DNA of 64,000 nt from assembly GCA_947561585.1 (NCBI GenBank), contig CANNZV010000839.1:124001-188000 (forward strand). Direction: 5' to 3'. Numbering within the stretch: the stretch's first letter is position 1; every line of letters begins with the position of its first letter. The stretch comes from Caprella mutica. Its lineage: Eukaryota > Arthropoda > Malacostraca > Amphipoda > Caprellidae. Below, piece by piece: positions 47,927 to 59,427 of the stretch. The notes under the pieces are model-generated. The model made no database searches. It saw nothing but the letters and a program-made list of their open reading frames with translations, and had not been told where the DNA came from. Made by a program: the position numbers and the translations under genes.

Positions 47927-48290
47927 ATTTTTAACACTACTTTCTGGTTTAGGGATAATACTAAGGTAGGCTTGCATGCTTCATTTAGCATCTCTTCTCA
48001 TTTTCCTCTTAGAGTTTTTGCTAGGTAGGAATTTAGGTTTCATTTACTTACTCATTTTGCTCTTCCATCTGTCAGTTCCATCTTTCACAATCCACATTCT
48101 TTTTAATTAAGTAACTGCTTTGCTGCAAGTATGAGCGTGGCCAACGAATCGTGGTGGATGAATTTGTTTACGGAGCCACTTTCCTTTCTGATTGCTTCTT
48201 CGAGTCCCTTGTATTTAACTTCCTTTTGATGCTAGCGATATAGTTTTTGGTTCCGAAGCAGACTTCAATTCTTTGAGTCATAAGATTTGA
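47927..48290 (-). pseudogene. Decayed copy of the 51.6-kb ORF family (copy B)
   Basis: On the minus strand, a start-like SASEPKTISLASKGS and then a frame-broken tail correspond to the N-terminal MSAPEQKAISMTSKGN of the ORF at 51622-51930. Nucleotide matches continue through AGCCACTTTCCTTTCTGA, the GAGTCCCTTGTATTTAA block and the GGTAGG block at the 3' side. The initiating ATG is lost and several stops intervene. It also matches copy C at 60790-61110 better than copy A over parts of its length. Confidence 0.65.
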
Positions 48291-49262
48291 TAATAAAAAA
48301 GTACCAAGTTGCATAGGTGGTTTTATCAGTATATTATTAAATTCAAATAATATGCTGCATTATAAGGTGGTATATATTTAATCCCACCATGCAACTTATG
48401 TTCATGGAGGATATTTCTATGGTGGTTTACATATTGTCCCACCATGTAACTTATGTAACAAAATAGGTAAGTTAAACCCCTTACATATATATTGATTGTG
48501 TTTGTACATAAAATACTTTTATTTATTGTCTACCTCCCTTGTATGGTAATTAATACATATATTTTCTCCATGCTGATCAGATGTCAACAAGAGTTATAAG
48601 TATATTTTGCATTCAATCTAATAGAATGACCAAGTCGTGACGTCACACTAAGTTTCTGGATATACGTAATTGCATTGCCCATTGCTTCTGTTTTCTTATA
48701 ATGTAATTTAATCTCAAACTTTCGTGCAATAAATTAGTCGAAAATAGTCAGTAACATTGTATTTCTTTTTGAGAAGTATATGCTTTGACCCATGGATAAA
48801 TTCTTATATGTTTTATGGCTTAATAGTATTTTTTTGTTGTGAATTTATTATGATTTGAGAATACATTCTCTCTGTTCATCTTGTTAATACTGTAATAAAA
48901 TTATAGTTTTAGTGAGATGTAAAAGCAAAGTTAGTAATCAAATTATACACTTTTCCATCATAGAAATTATCTGTATTCGTCATGTAAGTGACTATTAATT
49001 CTTTAAAAAGTAGGGTTTCGAGAAGTGCATGAGGTAGAGAGAGTTGTTAAAATGAGGTGCGTCTCACACGCACTTCCTCTCCTTACTGTGCATTCTGTTA
49101 AACTGATGTGAGTGGGAGGGGCGCCGTTGGTTTAGACCATAGTATAAAAAATATTCATAGTAATGACAATAGAATGATAAGTAGTGAAAATTTTGATTTC
49201 AGAGTGTTGCTGTTATGACGTCACGTACACTAAACGTCTCGATTGTCACTACATATTCCATG
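48291..49262. other. No gene recognised; short direct repeats
   Basis: CCCACCATG(C/T)AACTTATGT occurs twice near 48393 and 48439, with related TTGCATAGGTGG and AAGGTGGTAT words around it, suggesting a small locally duplicated block. A G+C-richer hairpin-like run (GTGCGTCTCACACGCAC) lies near 49059. Confidence 0.45.
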
Positions 49263-49400
49263 TACTGTAGTTTAGACACGCCCATGGCGCCACTTTTTGG
49301 CATCACTTTTGGCCCTGCTATGCGACCTCCATCTTTATATACATTCAGTGATTGAAGAGGAGTGAAGCCAATTGCTTTTGTGTGCGGCCAGAGTAGCACG
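49263..49400 (-). repeat. Inverted partner of the 47488-47615 repeat
   Basis: AGACACGCCCATGGCGCCAC and then TTTTTGGCATCACTTTT are the inverse of the left copy. Homology runs outward past TGCTACTCTGG. The minus frame 49199-49399 is not supported as a gene. Confidence 0.65.
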
Positions 49401-50517
49401 AAATATACCAGATATGGCGAGATAATTTATTATTTCGAATTATCAGTGGCTGATAGATAGTTTTTAGGGAGTGTGTACAACGCGTAGCGCCCATCCATTC
49501 TCCCTGCCCTCAGTGGGTTATAATGACACTAGAGCTCTGATATTTCATACGAACAATTAGAAGTGTATTAGGTAGCTATTTACGAAAAAAAAAGTGATAA
49601 AATTATGAGATTTTTCCATGTACGGGTTGAAGTTGACTTTTTTAAATTTTAAGTTGATCAATTTAATTCAAAATTCACTTGGATTAATTTGAAATTGACT
49701 AATTCAATTTGACTTTTAGTGATTCGAGGCTAAAATGGTGAATAAGATAGAAAAGTTCATATATAAAGATATAAAGATGGTATCCAATATATAACAGTGG
49801 GTCAAAGAATTCAAAGTTAGGTCTTGATCTTTCCTCTCTATTCCTGATGATGAAATTATGAATGGAAATCTTTCATTCCGAAATCATGAAACTAAAAAAA
49901 TACCTTCAACGTTGAGTTTCAATAACCTCTCGATAAATGGATATCCTGTTGAGTTTGATTCTTTTCATTCAGTATAACGTTTATAAATCACAATAGATCC
50001 GTTTATAAAAAAAACATTGCCTTCTAAATGATAACTAGATGATGACATGTTCATCTTTAATATGTTAAACAAATATATAGGCATTCTTTATTATTTTCCA
50101 ACATATTGTCAATTATAAGCAATGAAAACTAATTGATTTTCTTTTACTTAATGGAATATTTTAATTGCATTTTTTATTGAATAAGAATTTCATTAACTGT
50201 ACTTGCTCGGTGAATAGTAATAGTTGCAGGTATATTGATTCTATTTTCACTAATTTACCGTTTGTATCAGGAATAAGAACACTTAAACTTATATAATTAT
50301 AAAAAAAAAATTATTGAAATGCATTCGAATGGTGTTAAATTTATTAGAAGGTTTTTTTTTATTTATTCCTACTATTGCAGCTATGACGATGAAATGCATT
50401 TCCATTATATCCATATTAATAAGAAATCAATTTTCCTTATTCCATGACAAGTGCACTCTACATATATACATTAATTTATTCTCTTTACTTTATTTCAATT
50501 AGTACTTACACTTATAA
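49401..50517. other. A+T-rich stretch, nothing recognised
   Basis: A loosely repetitive AATTGACTTTTA-type run lies at about 49628-49722. No gene seen. Confidence 0.4.
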
Positions 50518-50525
50518 CTTATCAT

Positions 50526-51548
50526 TAGAGCCCGGACTTTTAGGACCTATAAAATAGGCATTTTAGGACCTAAAATAAGGCATTTTAGGACCTAAAATAA
50601 GGCATTTTTGGACCTAAAAAAAAGGCATTTAAGGACCTAAAAAAAGGCATTTTAGGATCTATCAAGGCATTTTAGGACCTAAATACAACCTTTAGGACTT
50701 ATGCATACACTTTTAAGATTAATAAATAGGTATTTACAACAAATAAATCAGCATTTTGAAATATAAATTTGACAGCTTTTAGTCCGTTTAAATGAAAAAA
50801 ATGGTGAAAACAAAAACAATTCATCCCTTAAAAATTTAATGAATCTAGTTTATAGTATATATATTCAAATTTAACCTAAAAGTATTATAAAAAAAAGTTA
50901 GGTAAATTGAAATTCATGAAATGAAACTAATTGCAATATTAAATTCGAAATTTGTATTTATAGCAAACCCTCGTAGTAGACAACCTAAGACTTGAACAAA
51001 TCATACATTAGATAATTAGACCAATTAAGATACTCTGAAACTGTTGTACAGCAAAAACCACATACAAGACAAAACACAATTTTTGTCGCCTGGCAGTTTT
51101 TCTATTGTAAATATTACAAATATCCCTAGGTTCTACATATCTCTCTCTTTGAATAGTTTATTATTCACTATTTTGTGCATGGCAGAGTCTGTGCTAAAAA
51201 AATGATGCAAAGAATCACAGAAAACTAGATACAATGGTGACTATACTAATTCTAGAAGTGATATAAGTAGTTTATTTGTATAATAATTCAGACAGATTTT
51301 GATTGAATTAAAACGTTCTATAAACTTGTCATAATAACCCATCAACTTTACCGACTTACCAAATTATTTAATAATATAAAAAGCCCAGAATAACACTTCG
51401 CATCATTTTAGGAGTTTATGGTATTTTAGGACTTTATGGCATTTTAAGGACTTTATGACATTAATTGACTCTATTGCATTTATTGACTTTATGGCATTTT
51501 ATGGCTTTTATGGCATTTTAGGACTTTATGGTATTTGTCCGGGCTCTG
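50526..51548. mobile_element. Non-autonomous hAT element with 8-bp target duplication
   Basis: CTTATCAT at 50518-50525 is repeated at 51549-51556. The termini are TAGAGCCCGGAC at the left and, inverted, CAGAGCCCGGAC at the right, consistent with hAT ends. Both ends carry 18-24 bp subrepeats of the type GGCATTTTAGGACCTAAAATA at the left and TTTATGGCATTTTAGGACT at the right. The 1023-bp body is A+T-rich with no transposase. Confidence 0.85.
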
Positions 51549-51621
51549 CTTATCATCATATGTCTTCTGTGTATAATTATTGTAGAATAATGTCACAACA
51601 GTGTTTTTTTAAGCTCATGTT

Positions 51622-51930
51622 TTAGATTTCTATGTTAGGTAGGCTCGTATAGGCTTCATTTACTATCATATCTTCATATTCTTCTTCTATCCGTAAACGC
51701 AGCCACCGATGCTTTTCTCTCATTTCATCACATTCCCTGGTAATTTGACTGCATTCACGGAGCAGCTGTCCTGCGTTCATGAGCATCGTCACTGACAGTG
51801 GTAGGTGATATTGATCTTTGGAACGACTTTCTTTTCTTGACTGTTTTTTTCGAAACCCTTGTACTAAATTTCCTTTGGATGTCATTGATATGGCCTTTTG
51901 TTCAGGAGCAGACATTAAAACCTCTTCCAA
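51622..51930 (-). CDS. Uncharacterised 102-aa ORF, repeat-borne family (copy A)
   Basis: A complete minus-strand frame runs from ATG at 51930 to a stop at 51622. The product is hydrophilic and basic at the N-terminal third (SKGNLVQGFRKKQSRKESRS). A middle segment, HLPLSVTMLMNAGQLLREC, follows, and then a charged, probably helical stretch (DEMREKHRWLRLRIEEEYED). No signal peptide, membrane segment or known domain was recognised. Two more loci in this window (47927-48290 and 60790-61110) are frame-broken relatives sharing the start region. Copy C also shares the SVTMLMN block, the E-rich end and the final VN.AY, so the family was once protein-coding and has been duplicated. It begins about 75 bp beyond a hAT element, and one relative lies inside another hAT element, which suggests a transposon-linked origin. 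Function unknown; expression not evident. A second in-frame ATG (MSAPEQ) lies 5 codons on and matches the relatives better. Confidence 0.5.
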   Translation of the reverse strand: MEEVLMSAPEQKAISMTSKGNLVQGFRKKQSRKESRSKDQYHLPLSVTMLMNAGQLLRECSQITRECDEMREKHRWLRLRIEEEYEDMIVNEAYTSLPNIEI

Positions 51931-52789
51931 ACTGAACTAATTATTTATTAAGAGAGACACACAATACAAATAAATTATTACAGAATTTAGGAGGTACCCA
52001 AAGTGATACAAGAATGACAGAGTGACAGCTTTATCAACTGGGCCAATGCAGTCCAAAATAAACTTTCGCCAAATTGGTCCAAAATAGATTCAGAACATTT
52101 ACTTATGTGACATTTTTCATTATTATTCTCTTTCATGAAAATGTAAAGTAGCATCACCAGCCAGTTCCGTTTCGTGGTTGGTTTCAGAAAGAGCGTCCAT
52201 GTTTCTTTTCAACCATTGATTAGACGCATCAAGTAATTATAGGGGCTAAGTATGGTAATGCATTCTGTAGACATCATTTAAATTGTATTTTAAACATTTT
52301 AGAAGCTATTGTGCTTTCAATTAAACTACATAATAAGTTATTGCAATAAATAAAGATAATAATGAGGCCTCATATTTCTTTCCATATGGCGGGGATAAGA
52401 ACTGTATAGACATGAATTTCAGGATATACCTACTCAATACTCATATATGAGATGAATACATTCCCATGCATGTAAAATTATATACAATGTATATCAAAAA
52501 CACAGAACCCAACTTTAAATTAGTACAAAACTGTAGGTCCTTCTTTATTTCAAGCATCATTTTGTTTGTTGAACCTTTCTCCCCATTAATAGTTAAATTT
52601 TCATAAAATCTTATTTATTTATGTGAATATTATAACGATTTTCTTGATGGATGGTAAAAATGACTTTGCCCAATTGGTCAGAAGACAGACAATGAAGTTA
52701 GTTCTAACATAAAGACTATTTTTTATTAGATATGAACCCCATAAATAAAAAAGATTTATTTCAGTTTTAAAATAACTCTTCCTTTTATA
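51931..52789. other. A+T-rich stretch, nothing recognised
   Basis: Contains the faint ACTGGGCCAATGCA word near 52040 noted under the 37.9-kb block. Nothing else. Confidence 0.4.
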
Positions 52790-53966
52790 CAGGGTGGCGC
52801 AAAAAAAAAGGAGACCCATTTTCAAACTAGTTTATTTTACAAAGTATCAAACCTAGAAATTTTTTCGTTTACAGTTTTATTCGTTTACTATTTCTGTATC
52901 TATCTTGATAATCTGTTAAAAGTTACGACAAAAATTAAACATCCTGCAGCGAATTAAAAAAGCTAAATAAAAAGGTTGCGCGAGGACGAAATATACGGAA
53001 AAAATCATATGAGGTACATATAATTAATTTAATATGGATGTAAAAAAGTTAAATTCTACTATTTTTTGTAATAAATAAGAGAGAATAAGAGAATGAATTA
53101 CCATTTGAAAGTTTTTTTTTTGAGATAAAATTGATATCTTTATAAAATCATCTCGCCCTTAATTTGTATATCCTTTTCGAAACCCTCCAATTGCAGCTTT
53201 AAAAAGAACGAAGAGTTTTTGTTGTGACAAATTTTTTGAACACTGGAAGCTTCCTTCACACAGGTTCAACCTCATTTTGAACAACGCTTTTTGGAAAGAT
53301 TTACACCAACTATAAAATCTTATTGACAAATGGTAATAAGTTCAAAACTAAAGAAACCACTTTAAATTTGAGCAAAAAGTGATCATGTTGCAGGAGAAAA
53401 GATTGAAAACATTAATCTCAAACAGTTTATTTAGAATCCAAAAATATCAATCAAAAAGTAAGGATTAGACATCATTTAAGACACATTTCACCGAATTGTT
53501 AAACACGATCAGAATTATCCTTTTCAAGAAGCATGTAGGGCTCGAACTCTTAGAACTGATTTACCGCACTGCCTAAATTTGGCAAAATGGTTTCTGCAAA
53601 GAAATGTACATTTTGTAGAAGATATAGTGATTGGTGACGAAGATGTATTTCCATGAATGAAATAGTCAGTAACAAAAACGGTAATTGAATGAAAAAGAGT
53701 AGGATTTAATTTTTACTACTACCATATGGAAATAAATTATTCCTATTATGAACTTTTTTGTGTTTTTCGTCCTCGCGCAAGTAATTTTAATTACCTTTTT
53801 TTAACTAGCTGTAGAATGTTTAAATTTTGACGTAACTCTTTACAGATTATCAGGGTAGATGCAGAAAAAGTAAACGAATAAAACTGTTTTTAGAAAATTT
53901 CTAGGTTTGATAGTTTGTAAAATATACTAGTTTGAAAATGGGTTTCCTTTTTTTTGCGCCACTCTG
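52790..53966 (+). mobile_element. Mariner/Tc1-type element, internally deleted, 280-bp terminal repeats
   Basis: The ends CAGGGTGGCGCAAAAAAAAA and (inverted) CAGAGTGGCGCAAAAAAAAA are flanked by TA (52788-52789 and 53967-53968). The inverted arms run about 280 bp (to about 53070 and from about 53690) with several mismatches. The core of about 600 bp contains only the N-terminal half of a transposase, so most of the catalytic domain has been lost. Partial copies of the right arm lie at 1-64 and 28340-28613. Confidence 0.85.
53370..53655 (+). pseudogene. N-terminal mariner/Tc1 transposase remnant
   Basis: Reading through stops and one frame change, AGEKIENINLKQFI..NPKISI corresponds to the first helix-turn-helix of insect mariner-like transposases. 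FHRIVKHDQNYPF follows (the T.HRIL...L..HPYK block), then NLAKWFLQRNVHF and VIGDEDVF, equivalent to the FA.W......F...I.FSDE..F motif with the first catalytic acid. A stop follows two codons later and the second and third catalytic blocks are absent. It is not functional. Confidence 0.65.
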
Positions 53967-54888
53967 TATAATATTGCCGACCCAGAAAAATGTGTTTTTG
54001 TGAAAAAATGAAAGGCACGAGTTTAAATTTTAACAAGGGTCGTTAAGGTCGCAAAAGGACAGTACGATCTGAAGACTAAATCAATTTGTTCAGCTTCTCC
54101 TTTTAGAAAATAAAATTTCATAAGTAAGGAAAAATGGATTAAATATCTCAAAACCTTCAATCAATCAAATTATTAAACATGACCTACAATGCCACCACTA
54201 AAATTGAAAGTCAGACAACAAAACTTGAAACAGATTTTTCATGCTGTAGAAAATTCGTCAACTGGTTCTTCCATTCATTAGGAGCGGTGAAGCAATTAAT
54301 CAGAACATTCGGCAATATATGCTCAGCTTAATAATTGTGCTCATTTTGACTTTGACCCACTTTGTCACTGTGGAAATTAAAATCATCTCTCTAACTTTCA
54401 TTATTCATCCATCCTGATCGAAATTTTAAAATTTTGTTAAAATTTTAATTTAATTGTTCCTTCAATTTTGTAGTTAAACGCGTTTCTCCAGATTGTCAAA
54501 AGGATTAGTTATTTGAATGTTTTAAAACCTGGAAAATATTTATCAATGGGGTTGTTGTCTAATAAATATATTTCTATGTTTGAACTTACTTCTTCGTCCA
54601 TTTTCTGACCGTTTGCGCAAACCCATTTTCACTACCCATTTAATAAAATCGTTACTATAATCACAAAAATGAATAGATTTTTTTAAAAAGTTTAATGGTA
54701 CATAGAAATGATTCAACAAACAAACAATCGCATTTGAAACTGTATCTTCAATAGTTGTTGGAATATACCAATTAAATTTTTTTGGGCGGTTGGAGGGCGG
54801 AAAGACTTTTGTATAAACACGAATAAATGCAATAACCCTTGACATGTTTTAGTGCATGTACCGTGCCTTTAACGTTTGGGAACAGCAG
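53967..54888. other. No feature recognised
   Basis: The minus frame at 54543-54845 (100 codons) is moderately hydrophilic but shows no family, splice signal or relative in this window. At this A+T content one such frame per window is unsurprising. Confidence 0.35.
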
Positions 54889-55165
54889 TACAATAAGTAT
54901 ATTGTAACAGATAAACAACCATGCTTCAATAAAAAGCCATGCTACAATATGTATTGCAATGCAGTATTGTTATAATCCACTTCTGAGGTTTGAGAATAGT
55001 CACTGCAAACTTTCAAATTTTAATTTGATTATATGTAAATGTCACCCTTTTTATTCAATTGTTTATTCTTTATATCCATAATTCTGTAATTAAGTATTGT
55101 AACAGTATACAACCGTGCTACAATAAGCATTGTAACAGAATATACAACGTACCATGCTCCAATTT
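54889..55165 (+). repeat. Dispersed direct repeats around CAACC(A/G)TGCTACAATAAG
   Basis: The words TATTGTAACAG, ACAACC.TGCT, CAATAAG.ATTGTAACAG and CAATATGTATTGCAATG recur at about 54889-54975 and 55096-55165. It looks like a small array of roughly 30-40 bp units interrupted by about 120 bp of unique DNA. Non-coding. A 100-codon minus frame at 54543-54845 lies nearby; it has no recognisable domain and is not called. Confidence 0.5.
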
Positions 55166-55866
55166 CCTACATTCTACGCTCATTAAAGCTATCGTCGTAG
55201 TTCTCTGTAATTAGGTTAACACTTATGGCTTCGCCCTGAAAAAGCTTTTCTTATCTCAAATGTGAAGTAAGTTCTGAACATTTAGCAAAACATTTTGATT
55301 TTGTTGTAAAAGTTACGGGTAAGTGAAATTGAAGGTGTTTCCGATGTCTCTATAGAATAACTATTACTATTTGCTATTCCATTCCTAAAATCGTCAATAT
55401 GTTATTCATATATTGTTGTAAGTTACATTAATCTCTCTTCTCTTCTCTTGTTTTATGGGGTAATTTCAGGTGTCTCATAAATCATTGTTTAATTTCGATT
55501 TCTAATGTGTATTATTTTAAAGTTCGAATTATCTGTATTTTAATATTTATATAGGTCAATGATTGATATTAACTCTCTTGCGATAATTTCTATGACGTCA
55601 TTTACATTTAATTTTCGTGAATTTAAATATTATAGAGGGTCAATTTTCAAGATTATCTTATTCTTTTTTGGCATCTCATTCTTAGCTATGACTATTGGAA
55701 TGGCGGACCCTATACAGTACGAGTCAAAAAAGCGGGTACGAAATTAAAATAGCCATATCTCTAACTAGAACCATCGTATCTTCGTGTGGTTTCCTTTGAA
55801 TAAGGCAGATTTTTATCAGCCATAACCACATATATCGTTGATTTAATATTCTTAATACTTTTTCTA

Positions 55867-56550
55867 CAGGGTGCTCATAAGTAGAGGATGCTGAAATCAA
55901 TCTTGCGTGAGATACGTAATTGTTAATGAATATTAAAAATAGGTTTGATCACCTAGTATCAATTTATTTGTAATAGAGAAACAATTGAATATTATGAATA
56001 TATAAAGTAAATATTGATTACCAAAAAAAATTATCTTCTCAAAGAAAATCATTTTTCTCAATACATTTTTGTACCCGTTTTCTGCTCGCTTTCACTGATC
56101 TTTTGATCACATCATGTTTAGCTTTCAAGAAATCCACACCATGCGTTATTCGCCCTTTTCATTTATTCAGATTAGCAGGTGTGGAGTAGTATACATTATT
56201 ATACATATAACCCCACAAAAAGGGGTTATTTCCCTCTGAGGGCCTTGGAGTGAAAATAGTCCTCAGGTCCCTCGGAGGTCATTGAATGACATGAACCTTG
56301 CATATCGCTCGATGTTTAAAAACTTCCCCAACTTGTTCCTTGGTTATTAGTGTTCGGTGTGCTGGGGCCCCATCCTGCATCAACCATACCCGATTTAGTC
56401 TTTCTACATAAATACATCGTAGTACCAGAATTATCCACTGATTCAACATAAAACCAACTCTTTTGATAAGCAAGGTTTGAAATAAGCTTGCGCAAGAGCT
56501 ATCTCACCACCCACTACGTGTTACCATCCCATTGAAAAACTGTACGTTAA
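55867..56550 (-). pseudogene. Tc1/mariner transposase pseudogene, C-terminal half
   Basis: The minus strand encodes RVWLMQDGAPAHRT (in 56279-56473), the second catalytic Asp block (QDGAPAH) of IS630/Tc1/mariner enzymes. After a stop, a degraded P-rich region stands where the third catalytic block should be. Then FLWGYMYNNVYYSTPANL (about 56200) matches the FLWGYLK..VY..P..L block, and VIKRSVKASRKRVQKCIEKN (about 56080) matches the C-terminal R.......R...C....G helix. The left boundary is a TA followed by CAGGGTGCTCATAAGTAG at 55867, which looks like the element's 3' terminus. The N-terminal half and 5' terminus are missing. Several stops and shifts are present. Confidence 0.8.
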
Positions 56551-56974
56551 GAATATGAAAAAGAACGAGAGATGTGCTTATAGTAGACAAAAATTTGCAT
56601 TAGCTATAAGAATATCACATGAATATACGACGATTCTTGATAAAGCTATAATTATTTTAATTTCGTACACGCTTTTTTCGATTCATACTTTATGTATATT
56701 GTATATACTTATAATAATTCATAATTTGTTTTTAAAATTTCTCTTTATCGATTTGAGGCAGATTTTGGTTAAGTTTATTAATTTGGTTCTTCATGCTCTA
56801 AAGATATACACAAGAGTGTAAGTCATTCTTTTGTTACTGATTTTATGGTGCACTCTAACTCTATGGGAATACTCATATATATGATTTATTATCCCCAAAT
56901 GAGGCTGAATGTAGACATTTCTACAAGAATATGTCTACAAGATACCTACATTAGACTAGATTGTTCCACATGGG

Positions 56975-57185
56975 ATATTTCGGAACGCAAGGGTGGTGGC
57001 CCCGCGTTTGACCATGGTGGTGCCTGAAGTGAAAAATACCGGCGCAGGAGCTCGTGGTGTGCCAAGGGGGTTCCCACTTTGAAACAGACGGCGCGCGAGG
57101 GGAGTCCTGTGTTAAACCAGGAAGAGTGCAAGGGGTGGGTGTCCACTTGGGACTAGGCAGCGCGCAAGTTGGAGTCCCGCGACCG
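56975..57185 (+). repeat. G+C-rich island with roughly 50-bp imperfect repeats
   Basis: This 210-bp stretch is far richer in G+C than anything around it. Words recur at about 50-bp spacing: GGCGCAGGAGCTCG, GGCGCGCGAGGGGAGTCC, AGCGCGCAAGTTGGAGTCC, and GTGGTGCC / GTGGTGTGCC. It is consistent with a decayed minisatellite or a foreign fragment. Frames on both strands (56845-57027 and 56946-57146) are not supported as genes. Confidence 0.6.
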
Positions 57186-57929
57186 ACTTATAAATTGTAA
57201 CATATTTTCAAACCTTGATCCATGATATACTATAAATGAAACTGTTATTAACAACCGTAGTATAAAATGAGAGCGCTCAAAGCTATTGAAACTTAACAGT
57301 TAATGCAATAGGTAATTTTTGTTGAGTTTATGGAACTACTCACTCATTGAATTCTCATTTCTGCATGTTTCTGTGATGACGCCACAAACGTATATAAATT
57401 AATCCTCCTGTCACTGTAAGATATGCTCTTATTTAAACATACCTATACACTATGCAGATCATCTAACATTTTTGATGACGGTATATCAGACATTTTGTTA
57501 GAAATTGTTTTTGGTTAGAAATATCAAAGTCAAGCATTTATATACGTATTTTATGAACAAGATGTGAATTGAGTATTCGATATAAGTAATATACTAGTCA
57601 GTACCTGTTATTGAATCTAAATTATATTCGAATGCAATTATGTATTATGGATAGTAGATACACATATTTTGATTAAACAAAAATGAATCTCACCAAAGCC
57701 AGAAGATAATTTTTTTTATAGTATATGTATATTAATTTAATAATTTTATGTATTTTACTTATCAAAATATTTTTGTATGGTTGCAATTAGTTACAGTGTA
57801 CTTGTATACCAGCATTTACAATTTGAATTCAATTTTGATATACCTTTTTTAATAGCACTTTAATATTAGACTAATATTTGGGGTCTGATCTAATTTCTAA
57901 TTATCAGATAGTAATCACAAAAAACATAT
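57186..57929. other. A+T-rich stretch, nothing recognised
   Basis: No feature identified. Confidence 0.4.
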
Positions 57930-57938
57930 ACTTTCAGA

Positions 57939-58949
57939 AGTGGCCCGACTATTGGGCCCCTACTGTATTAACTTAATTTAAGACCATTTCTACTGTAATA
58001 ACTATAGGTTGTGACAATAAAAATACAATCTTGAGCATGTTTAAAATAAGGAATATTCCTAATATGAAAAAAAAATATTCTCTTTATGAAAAATATTTCC
58101 TTCTTATTAGAACATACATATTCTTTTCATGATTAAATACTATTTTTTCAAAGAAAAAAATAGATATTTCTGTTCAGAAATAGGACATGTAAGCATAAAT
58201 TTTTTTAGATACAGTAGAACCCCCTATACTGAACTCTTGTGTAGTGAATGAGTTATGATGTAGTCAATAGAAAATAATGATTTATGTATTTCTAGAAGAC
58301 CGTTGGCCACAAAGACATGCATTAATTATTGGGACATACAAGCCGAATTAAAGTTGAAGTTAATTTGTCGAAACCTTGATATTGAAAAGCTTTATAAACT
58401 AATATTACAAAATATTACACAAACGAAAAACCTTTAAAATTTACCCATTTTATTAACTAAATATTACTATGACTGAACTTTATCGGACGATGTACACATT
58501 GGATCCATATATAACATGACTGAAGTTGATACGAGTTTTATCCTATATCAAGTTTATCAATCGAATTACAGCACTTTTATTAATTTAGATTAAAAAAATT
58601 ATAAAGCATAACTTTAGAGAATATGAAGACATATTTTTTAGGGAATAAATAAAAATTACATAGTATAAAGAATATTTCAAGGTATAAATAATAATAGAAT
58701 ATGGATAATGTTTTTCAAAAGAATATAAATCATATATGAGAGATAATATTGTCAAAACCCGAGTAATAACAAAGTAACACTTTTTTATTTTGTATGCCGG
58801 CCGAAATTTTTCTGGGTTCAATTGTCTTGGGGCCCAATTGTTATGGGGCCCAATAATTGTCCTGGACTCAATTTTCTTGGGCCCAATTGTCGGCGAGCCT
58901 AATTGTCGGGGCCCAATTGTCTTGGGCCTAATAATATTGTCGGTGCACC
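57939..58949. mobile_element. Array-ended element, CAATTGGGCCC family, copy 2, 9-bp duplication
   Basis: ACTTTCAGA at 57930-57938 is repeated at 58950-58958. The left end AGTGGCCCGACTATTGGGC is short; the right end is an array of about nine CAATTGTCTTGGGGCC units (about 58810-58949) ending, inverted, in GGTGCACCGAC. The body is homologous in reverse orientation to 22132-23282. The array at one end is therefore reduced to about one unit while the other is intact. No coding sequence; the frame 58790-58987 translates the array. Confidence 0.8.
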
Positions 58950-58958
58950 ACTTTCAGA

Positions 58959-59427
58959 TATCTTACCGATACCAATACTATCGATGAATATCTAACTGTT
59001 ATTATTAATTTCTCGGTTATGGCAGCTATGAACAAACATTTGAATCTTGCACTTTCAGAAAGTGTAGTGTTTATCACAAAAACTAAAATCTTTTACGTGC
59101 ACAACTATAATTTTTGATAAACTTATTTGTTCCAAGAGATTAAAAGTGTTGCATACTCCATGATACTTCTCAGCATTCCAGGGAAATGCACTTTAATAAG
59201 TCTACTTAAATAACTACCATTATTTTAACGAAGGAAAATTTGAGACATTGCTGTTCATCTCTGTGAAACACTTTCAAGTTCTTGTATCTCAAACATATAT
59301 AAAAAATTATTACAATTGATTCACTTAAGTATCATGTTTTTGTGATAAAGCTTATAGGATAAATGTGAACACATGGGTGTCTCAGATTTTGTCTGAGTTT
59401 ACAGAACCGGATTCAATGTTTGTCTGA
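58959..59427. other. No feature recognised
   Basis: If 59431-59619 is a terminal exon, this stretch would hold its 3' untranslated region. No canonical AATAAA was seen on the minus strand close to the stop. Confidence 0.35.

Noticed and set aside
54543..54845. 100-codon minus frame, possible gene
   Set aside because: No recognisable domain, splice signal or relative in the window; a frame of this length is expected about once by chance at this base composition.
55715..55745. Isolated Tc1/mariner terminus (TACAGTACGAGTCAAAAAAG)
   Set aside because: It resembles Tc1-type ends next to TA, but no inverted partner was found in the neighbouring sequence, so no element could be delimited.
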